Positions 58,174 to 64,000 of a stretch of DNA of 64,000 nucleotides are shown here, piece after piece. The notes under the pieces were generated by a model. It was not told the DNA's origin, made no database searches, and was given only the letters and a program-made list of their open reading frames with translations. Source of the DNA: Streptomyces pyxinicus (lineage in GTDB: Bacteria > Actinomycetota > Actinomycetes > Streptomycetales > Streptomycetaceae); assembly GCF_024753135.1 (NCBI RefSeq), contig NZ_JANUGP010000018.1:1-64000 (forward strand), written 5' to 3'. The position numbers and the translations under genes were made by a program. Position 1 is the stretch's first letter; each line of letters opens with the position of its first letter.

Positions 58174-58209
58174 GAAAACGGGGCCCCAGGGGGCGGAGCC
58201 CCCTGGGGC
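58174..58209 (-). terminator. rho-independent terminator of the DUF2567-type gene
   Basis: Perfect 12-bp stem (58183-58194 / 58198-58209) with a three-base loop; on the minus strand it is followed by CCCGTTTTCC. It starts two bases after the stop codon. Its core is shared with the palindrome at 30426-30450. Confidence 0.8.
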
Positions 58210-58211
58210 GG

Positions 58212-58838
58212 TCACGGCAGCTCCGGGTCCCGGGGGGCGAACAGCGCCGTCAGTCCCAGGTGCACCAGCAACGCGCCCAGTGGCCAGGCCAGCAACGCCC
58301 CCTTCGCCCCGAGCTTCAGCGGTGCCGAGAACGTCACCCCCTTGCCCACGGCCCGCGCGTGCGCGAGCACGTCCGACTCGGGCCCCAGCCACACCCCCAG
58401 CCGCCAGGCCAGCAGCGACGCGAGCAGCCCGCCGAGGCCGAGTGCCACGACCTGCGGCACACCCCCGCGCTTGCGCAGCAGGAACACCACGACCCCGCTG
58501 ATCACCCCGAACGCCAGACCGAGCAGAGTGAACGTTCCGTCGACCCCCGCCGCCTGCTCCCCCTCGCTGTCCTTGAGGTAGACCGCCCAGTTCTTGTCGA
58601 CCTGGTCACCGATCAGCGGCACATGCGGCGCCAGCCACCACCACAGCAGCCCCAGCAGCACCCCGCCGAGCGCCACCGCGACCGTGATCACGGCGGCCTC
58701 CCGCAGTTCGGTCCTCATCCCGGGACCACCCTGCGCGTACGAGCCGTCACCCGCCCCCTCGGCGGGCGGCGCGGCCCCCCAGGCCTGGTGCGCGGAGTCG
58801 TCGTGCGGCGGCGGAGGCGGAGTCAGCGGTGCGGTCAC
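58212..58838 (-). CDS. DUF2567-type membrane protein
   Basis: 208-residue protein with a Pro/Gly-rich cytoplasmic start (~40 residues) and four membrane segments. GGVLLGLLWWWLAPHVPLIGD at the first membrane segment and the following YLKDSEGEQAAGVDGTF are the features I associate with the DUF2567 family. Function unknown. GTG 58838 chosen. It lies downstream of, and on the same strand as, the ABC exporter genes. Confidence 0.78.
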   Translation of the reverse strand: MTAPLTPPPPPHDDSAHQAWGAAPPAEGAGDGSYAQGGPGMRTELREAAVITVAVALGGVLLGLLWWWLAPHVPLIGDQVDKNWAVYLKDSEGEQAAGVDGTFTLLGLAFGVISGVVVFLLRKRGGVPQVVALGLGGLLASLLAWRLGVWLGPESDVLAHARAVGKGVTFSAPLKLGAKGALLAWPLGALLVHLGLTALFAPRDPELP

Positions 58839-58872
58839 CCTGCCATCGTGCCAGGTCGTCCTGTGGGCCGCG

Positions 58873-59697
58873 TCACCGGACGGCCGCCCTGCGGTACGCC
58901 CAGGTCGCCACGGCCAGCGAGACCACGCCCACCCCCGCGCACACGCCCAGGTCGACCAGGACGACGGCCCAGTCCGGATCCGCCCCGAAGGTCCGCGCGT
59001 ACGCCTCCACGCCGTACGTGGACGGCAGCAGATCACGGGCCAGCCGGATGATCCCCGGCATCCGGTCGGCCGGCAGCACGCCCAGCAGCAGCGCCGCCGA
59101 CATGCCCAGCTGCCCGAGCAGCGTGGCCAGTTCCGGCCGGGGCGCCAGCAGCCCGCAGGCCGCGCCCAGCCCGGCCAGCGCGGCCCCGGCGAGCGGGATC
59201 ACGGCGAGCAGGATCCACAGGTTGGCCAGCGGCAGCCCGAACAGCACGCACCCGAAGACGGCGGTCACCAGCGTCCCCGGCACGGTGAAGGAGGCGTACG
59301 CCGCCGCCGCGCCGAGCACCACCGCGGCAGGCGGCACCGGCAGGGTGGCGTAGTGGTCGAGCCCGCCGCTGGACCGCAGCTGCCCGAAGTACTGCGAGAG
59401 CAGGTTCAGCGCCACGTACGCGACGACCAGCACGGACGAGCCGGCCACCACGGACTGCGCCTCACCGCCGCTGTCGACGACACCCCGCATCATCACGGTG
59501 ATGCCGACGGACTGGAAGGTCGCGACGAACAGCAGCGGGATGCGGGCCACCCGGGCCCGGGACAGCTGCGCCCGGTAGACGGCGACCAGCGAGGGCCACA
59601 GCCGGGCGGGCGGACCCAGCTCGGCCGCACCCGGCGCCGCCGTCTGCGGCAGGGTACGGACGGCGCCCGGCAGAACCTCGGCGGGTACGACACTCAC
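58873..59697 (-). CDS. ABC-2 type transporter permease
   Basis: 274-residue membrane protein with six hydrophobic segments, consistent with the ABC-2 exporter permease fold. It partners the ATPase encoded upstream, 79 bp away. GTG start at 59697. Substrate (drug, lipid or peptide) cannot be told. Confidence 0.87.
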   Translation of the reverse strand: MSVVPAEVLPGAVRTLPQTAAPGAAELGPPARLWPSLVAVYRAQLSRARVARIPLLFVATFQSVGITVMMRGVVDSGGEAQSVVAGSSVLVVAYVALNLLSQYFGQLRSSGGLDHYATLPVPPAAVVLGAAAAYASFTVPGTLVTAVFGCVLFGLPLANLWILLAVIPLAGAALAGLGAACGLLAPRPELATLLGQLGMSAALLLGVLPADRMPGIIRLARDLLPSTYGVEAYARTFGADPDWAVVLVDLGVCAGVGVVSLAVATWAYRRAAVR

Positions 59698-59776
59698 GAC
59701 GAACTGCTCCTCTTCGCTACGGCAGTCGCATACATCCCTACGCGCCCCGGCGGCCGCGCGTTCACGGTTCGCGCGC

Positions 59777-60787
59777 TCACGCCCTCACCAGCCCCTGCCG
59801 CGCCGCGCCGCCCAGCGCCAGGTAGACGTCCTCCAGGCTGGGCGTGGCGAGCGTGAAGTCGTCCAGGGCGGCGAAGGCGGCACCGCCGGTGACCGTGGCG
59901 ACGACGGCACGCGCCTCCTCGGGGGCGAGCCGGAGCGTCCAGCGCCGCCCGGACTCGACGGCCCGCTCGCGCAGCACGGCGACCTCGGGCACCTCCAGCG
60001 GCGCCCGCTCCCGCCACACCAGCTCCACCCGCACCTCGCCGGCGACCCGCTCCTTGAGCCCGGCCGGGGTGTCGCAGGCGATGACCCGGCCCTGGTCGAG
60101 CACGGCGACCCGGTCGAGCACGGTCTCGGCCTCGATGACGTTGTGGGTGACCAGCAGCACCGTCGTACCGTGCTCGGCACGGCGCCGGTCCACGGCCGCC
60201 CAGACCGCGCGCCGGGCCACCGGGTCCATGCCGGTGGTCGGCTCGTCCAGCACGAGCAGGGGCCGCTCGCCGACGAGGGCGGCGGCGAGGCAGGCGAGCC
60301 GGCGCTGACCGCCGGACAGCTTCTTCAGCGCCCGTCCGGCGAGCGGGGTGAGCCCCAGCTCCTCCAGGACGGCGTCCCGCTCGGCCCGGGCCCGCCGCAC
60401 GTCCAGACCGCGCAGCCGGCCGGTGGTCTCGGCGGCCAGGGAGACCGTCAGTTCGTCCAGGGCGGAGGACTCCTGGCCCAGGTAGGCGAGGATCCGCGCG
60501 GCCCGCTCGGGGTGCCGGACGATGTCGTGGCCGAGGATCTCGACGCGACCGGCGTCCGGCCGCAGCAGTCCGGTGAGCTGTCGTACGAGGGTGGACTTGC
60601 CGGCGCCGTTCGGCCCGAGCAGGCCGAAGACCTCGCCGCGCCGCACGTCCAGCTCGACGCCGTCGGTGGCCCGCACCTCCGGGGTGCCGGGCGCCCCGCG
60701 CCGCCCGCGGACGGCCGGGTAGGTCTTGCTGAGCCCGCGCACGCGTACGGCCTCGTCCCGTCGAGGTGCCTGTGCCGCGCGCGTCAT
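59777..60787 (-). CDS. ABC transporter ATP-binding protein
   Basis: 336-residue DrrA-type ATPase. Walker A GPNGAGKST, signature LSGGQRRL, Walker B LLVLDEPTTGMD, and H in VTHNVIEAE are present; the C-terminal ~100 residues form the extra domain usual in exporter ATPases. ATG at 60787; a GTG just ahead (60790) lies eight bases after TAGTCT and could be a leaderless start. Confidence 0.9.
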   Translation of the reverse strand: MTRAAQAPRRDEAVRVRGLSKTYPAVRGRRGAPGTPEVRATDGVELDVRRGEVFGLLGPNGAGKSTLVRQLTGLLRPDAGRVEILGHDIVRHPERAARILAYLGQESSALDELTVSLAAETTGRLRGLDVRRARAERDAVLEELGLTPLAGRALKKLSGGQRRLACLAAALVGERPLLVLDEPTTGMDPVARRAVWAAVDRRRAEHGTTVLLVTHNVIEAETVLDRVAVLDQGRVIACDTPAGLKERVAGEVRVELVWRERAPLEVPEVAVLRERAVESGRRWTLRLAPEEARAVVATVTGGAAFAALDDFTLATPSLEDVYLALGGAARQGLVRA

Positions 60788-60887
60788 CACAAGGGACGAG
60801 ACTACGGGGTCGAGGGCCTTCACTCGTCCTCGGGTCCGCTGTCCCGTCCGTGCGGGGCCGGGCCCGCGGCCCGTCACGCCCGTCGGG

Positions 60888-62108
60888 TCACTCCCCCGCC
60901 CCCGCGTGCTCCGCGGCGGCCGGCACGTCGAACTCCCGCCAGAACCCCGCCCGGATGGCGTAACGGTCGTGCTCGTCGATCTGGTCGTCCTTGTGGGCCA
61001 GCAGTCCGAACCGGGCCGCGTAGCGCAGCAGCTCCCCGTCGATGCGGTGCGGGATGCGCGGGTACATCTGCGACAGCCGCTGGAGATGGGTCTGGTCGCC
61101 GAGCCGGGACATCCAGCGGCGGGCGAAGACCTGGCCCACCTCGTAGGGATCGCCGCCGACGGTGGTGATGTCCTCCTCGCGGTCGGCCCAGCGCTGCTCG
61201 GCGGTGGTGAGCTGGGCCAGCGTGGGCATGGCGGCTACCTCGGGCGGCTCGGGGACCGTGCCGGGCCGGTCGACCCAGCCCTTGTCGGAGGACCACCGCA
61301 GGGTCGCCGTCGGGGGCTGCCGGTCGGGCTGGACGCCGGGCGCGCGCAGGGCGGCGAGGTCCTTCGGGGTGGGGACGCCCTTGGGCGCGGTGGCGCGTTC
61401 CTGGGCGCCGTTCTCGGCCGGGGCACCGACCGGGGCGTGCGGGCTTTGCTCGGGGGCCCGCTCGGCCGCCGCGCCGGGCGCGGACTCGGGCAGCGGGGCG
61501 GAGAGGATGGCGGCGATCTCCGGCCGGGGCACGGGCGGGGGCGCGCAGACGCCGGTCAGCTCTTTGACGCGGACGGCCTGGGTGATCCAGGCGCGGTCCA
61601 GCACGCGCCGCTCGTCGGCCTCGGCGACCAGGTCCTCGGACTGGTTGTAGTCCCCGTCGGCGGCCTGGACGGCCCACAGGTGTACGGCGACGCCGTGCTC
61701 CTTGGCGGCCATCATGCCGGGCAGCAGGTCGCCGTCGCCGGTGACGAGGACGATGTCGGAACAGGCCCGGTTGCGGGCCAGTTCGGTCAGCTCGGCGTGC
61801 ATGGCGGCGTCCACGCCCTTCTGCGCCCAGCGTCCGTCGCTGCGGGTCAGGGCGCCCAGCCGGACGGTGACCCGGGGCATCACGCGCAGCCGGCGGTGCT
61901 CGGGCTGGGGAACCCGGTCGGGGGCGCCGTCGAACCAGTAGATGCGCAGCAGCGGCCGCTCGGTCTCCAGCTCCGCGCGCTCGCGCAGGGCCTGGATCAG
62001 TGCGGCGTGGTCGACGGTGATCCGGGATCGCGACGGCTCACCCGCGAGGAGGCTGGCGGCGGCACCCAGCAGATACCCGGCGTCCACCAGGACGATGCAG
62101 CGGTCCAC
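60888..62108 (-). CDS. NYN-domain (PIN-like) putative ribonuclease
   Basis: 406-residue protein. Residues 1-180 are a NYN domain with the acidic triad of PIN-like nucleases: D in CIVLVDAGYL, D in QKGVDAAM, and D-x-D in VLVTGDGDLLP. A Pro/Ala-rich linker and a conserved C-terminal domain (GQVFARRWMSRLGDQTHL ... RIDGELLRYAARFGLL) follow. GTG 62108 has AAGAGGG at proper spacing; GTG 62117 is too close to it. Probably an RNA-processing enzyme; target unknown. Confidence 0.85.
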   Translation of the reverse strand: MDRCIVLVDAGYLLGAAASLLAGEPSRSRITVDHAALIQALRERAELETERPLLRIYWFDGAPDRVPQPEHRRLRVMPRVTVRLGALTRSDGRWAQKGVDAAMHAELTELARNRACSDIVLVTGDGDLLPGMMAAKEHGVAVHLWAVQAADGDYNQSEDLVAEADERRVLDRAWITQAVRVKELTGVCAPPPVPRPEIAAILSAPLPESAPGAAAERAPEQSPHAPVGAPAENGAQERATAPKGVPTPKDLAALRAPGVQPDRQPPTATLRWSSDKGWVDRPGTVPEPPEVAAMPTLAQLTTAEQRWADREEDITTVGGDPYEVGQVFARRWMSRLGDQTHLQRLSQMYPRIPHRIDGELLRYAARFGLLAHKDDQIDEHDRYAIRAGFWREFDVPAAAEHAGAGE

Positions 62109-62332
62109 GCGACTCACCCTCTTCCCGGGAGGTTGTGTTTCGGCTTCCTTCGAGTCTGCCCGACCGCACGGGGGTTAACGGCCCGAACTCGATCTTCGGC
62201 GTGGCGTTTCCGGGTCCCGCTCGCCCACCTCCCCTGTCACACACGGTAATTATCCGACATGCGCCCGATATCAGCGTATGTGAATCTGGATCCGGCCCTG
62301 GCCCCTAGATCCCCTTCAGGAGGCAGATCACC

Positions 62333-62518
62333 ATGGCCAAGAACAAGAACCGCAAGCAGGCCGGCCCGCAGAACCGCGCCCAGCAGAACGAGCGCGCCCA
62401 GGAGCGCGCTCAGCGTCCGTCGGCCGAGGAGCAGGACTCCTCGCTGGCGGGCGTCGCGGGCGGCCCCGCGGATGATGTGCACCAGCCGAAGAAGCGTAAG
62501 AGCTTCGGCCACAACTAA
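62333..62518 (+). CDS. small basic conserved protein
   Basis: 61-residue hydrophilic protein (MAKNKNRKQAGPQNRAQQNE start, KKRKSFGHN end), rich in Gln, Arg, Lys, probably disordered. Strong AGGAGG about ten bases before the ATG and a terminator after it support a real monocistronic gene. Function unknown; the composition suggests RNA or nucleoid binding. Confidence 0.8.
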   Translation: MAKNKNRKQAGPQNRAQQNERAQERAQRPSAEEQDSSLAGVAGGPADDVHQPKKRKSFGHN

Positions 62519-62543
62519 AGGGCAGTTGAAGCCCAGGCACAGA

Positions 62544-62576
62544 GAAGGGGCGCGCCCGCAGAGGGTGCGCCCCTTC
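62544..62576. terminator. terminator after the small basic protein gene
   Basis: GAAGGGGCGC / GCGCCCCTTC, 10-bp stem, 13-base loop, between this gene and the convergent dnaE. Confidence 0.75.
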
Positions 62577-62620
62577 GTCGCTCGCCGGCCGCCCGGCCGT
62601 CCGGCTGTCCGGCTGTCCGC

Positions 62621-64000
62621 TCAGCCGGCCAGGCAGGACGGGCCGAGGAGCACCTTCAGGTCGCCGAACAGGGCCGGATCGGGCTTGACCCGGTGCCGGT
62701 CCAGGCGCAGCACGGTGGTCTTGCGCGGGCCTTGGAGCTTGATCCGGACCTCGCTGTCGCCCTTGTGGTGGCTGAGGATCTCGCCGAGGCGGCTGACCAT
62801 GGGCGGAGTGACCCGGGTGGCCGGGATGGTGAGGATCACGGGCGCGTTGGTGCCCGCGTTGGACAGGTCCGGGACCATCAGCTCCATGGCGACGAGCCGG
62901 GGCACGTCCTCGCGCTTGTCGAGCCGGCCCTTGACGAACACCACGGCGTCCTCGACGAGTTGGGTGGACACCAGCTGGTAGGTCGCCGGGAAGAACATGC
63001 ACTCGATGGAGCCGGCCAGGTCCTCGACGGTGGCGATCGCCCAGGCGTTGCCCTGCTTGGTCATCTTGCGCTGGAGGCCCGAGATGATGCCGCCGATGGT
63101 GACGACCGCGCCGTCGCCGTGCTCGCCGCCGGTGAGCTGGGAGATGCCCGCGTCGGCCTTGTCCGCGAGGACGTGCTCCAGGCCGAAGAGCGGGTGGTCG
63201 GAGACGTAGAGACCGAGCATCTCCCGCTCCTGGGCGAGGAGATACGTCTTCTCCCACTCGTCGGTGGAGAACTGCACGTCGAGTCCGAAGCCGGGCTCGC
63301 TGGTGGTCTCCTCCCCCATGCCGCCGAAGAGGTCGAACTGCCCCTCGGCCTCCTTGCGCTTGACCGCGACCACGTTGTCGATCATCGGTTCGTACTGCGC
63401 GGTGAGGCCCTTGCGGGTGTGGCCCATCTCGTCGAAGGCGCCGGCCTTGATCAGCGACTCGGTGGTGCGCTTGTTGCAGACCACCGCCTCGACCTTGTCG
63501 AGGTAGTCGGGGAAGGAGGCGTACTTCCCCTTGGCCTTGCGGCACTTGATGATCGACTCGACGACGTTGGTGCCGACGTTGCGGACGGCGGAGAGGCCGA
63601 AGAGGATCACCTCGTCGCCCTGGGCGGCGAAGTTCGACTCGGACTCGTTGACGTTCGGCGGGAGCACCCGGATGCCCATGCGGCGGCACTCGTTGAGGTA
63701 GATCGCCGACTTGTCCTTGTCGTCCTTGACGGAGGTGAGCAGCGCGGCCATGTACTCGGCGGGGTAGTTCGCCTTGAGGTAGGCGGTCCAGTACGACACC
63801 AGGCCGTACGCGGCGGAGTGGGCCTTGTTGAACGCGTAGCCGGCGAACGGGACCAGCACGTCCCACAGGGCCTGGATGGCCTCGTCGCTGTAGCCGTTCT
63901 TGCGGGCACCGGTCTGGAAGATGGTGAAGTTCTTGGCCAGTTCGTCGGGCTTCTTCTTGCCCATGACGCGGCGCAGGATGTCGGCCTCGCCGAGCGAGTA
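62621..64000 (-). CDS. dnaE: DNA polymerase III alpha subunit, C-terminal part (5' end outside window)
   Basis: The last ~459 residues of the replicative polymerase; the frame runs open through the right edge. Seen here: the end of the polymerase fingers/palm region (FNKAHSAAYGLVSYWTAYLKANYPAEYMAALL), the helix-hairpin-helix duplex-binding part (FGLSAVRNVGTNVVESII), the OB-fold (VTIGGIISGLQRKMTKQGNAWAIATVEDL) and a C-terminal tail. The OB/HhH order is that of DnaE1. The ATG at 63964 is internal. Confidence 0.95.
   Translation of the reverse strand, partial: YSLGEADILRRVMGKKKPDELAKNFTIFQTGARKNGYSDEAIQALWDVLVPFAGYAFNKAHSAAYGLVSYWTAYLKANYPAEYMAALLTSVKDDKDKSAIYLNECRRMGIRVLPPNVNESESNFAAQGDEVILFGLSAVRNVGTNVVESIIKCRKAKGKYASFPDYLDKVEAVVCNKRTTESLIKAGAFDEMGHTRKGLTAQYEPMIDNVVAVKRKEAEGQFDLFGGMGEETTSEPGFGLDVQFSTDEWEKTYLLAQEREMLGLYVSDHPLFGLEHVLADKADAGISQLTGGEHGDGAVVTIGGIISGLQRKMTKQGNAWAIATVEDLAGSIECMFFPATYQLVSTQLVEDAVVFVKGRLDKREDVPRLVAMELMVPDLSNAGTNAPVILTIPATRVTPPMVSRLGEILSHHKGDSEVRIKLQGPRKTTVLRLDRHRVKPDPALFGDLKVLLGPSCLAG

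Overview
The window is high-GC actinobacterial DNA, almost certainly a Streptomyces chromosome core region. Evidence: very high G+C, GTG/TTG starts, many 4-bp start/stop overlaps, probable leaderless promoters, and a gene order I recognise from Streptomyces: liv transporter - ANTAR regulator - tRNA - pyk ... gltBD ... lgt - trpABMC ... trpE - hisI ... hisF-hisA-hisH-hisB-hisC-hisD ... dnaE. There is no prophage, insertion sequence, CRISPR array or plasmid gene. Most of the window is conserved metabolism; the unusual material lies between the housekeeping blocks.

Layout. 1-6.1 kb: a complete branched-chain amino-acid ABC transporter (livKHMGF). 6.1-8.5 kb: an ANTAR response regulator, a tRNA with anticodon CAA and no long variable arm, and pyruvate kinase. 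8.7-14.0 kb: a Tat-exported 5'-nucleotidase, then a DesA/DesB-like decarboxylase/N-hydroxylase pair divergent from a GNAT acetyltransferase across a 20-bp palindrome. 14.0-21.4 kb: PepN, chorismate mutase, an AraC regulator divergent from a GH35 beta-galactosidase, an HExxH/zinc-ribbon protein and a VWA protein. 21.6-27.7 kb: glutamate synthase (gltBD). 28.1-37.2 kb: a VIT-family Fe/Mn transporter under a good DtxR/IdeR-type iron box, divergent from a seven-gene overlapping operon of four different ADP-ribosylglycohydrolase-family proteins, a ribokinase, a class III CoA-transferase and a CitE-like lyase.

37.3-53.0 kb: lgt, a DsbA-like protein and an interleaved trp/his supercluster on the minus strand (trpA, trpB, trpM, trpC, three small membrane proteins, trpE, hisI; then hisF, ridA, hisA/priA, hisH, a 54-aa membrane protein, hisB, hisC, hisD). 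A candidate leader with tandem Trp codons and stacked hairpins precedes trpC. 53.2-57.3 kb: hypothetical proteins, a Lon N-domain protein and YbaK. 57.3-58.2 kb: a gene-free array of degenerate 25-bp repeats with a 98-bp higher-order period. 58.2-64 kb: a DUF2567-type membrane protein, an ABC exporter, an NYN-domain protein, a small basic protein, and the 3' part of dnaE running off the right edge.

The best candidates for undescribed biology are the ADP-ribosylglycohydrolase/ribokinase/CoA-transferase/lyase operon with its structured leader, the class-I CAA tRNA, the orphan DesAB-like pair with its palindrome, the trpC leader, and the minisatellite after ybaK.
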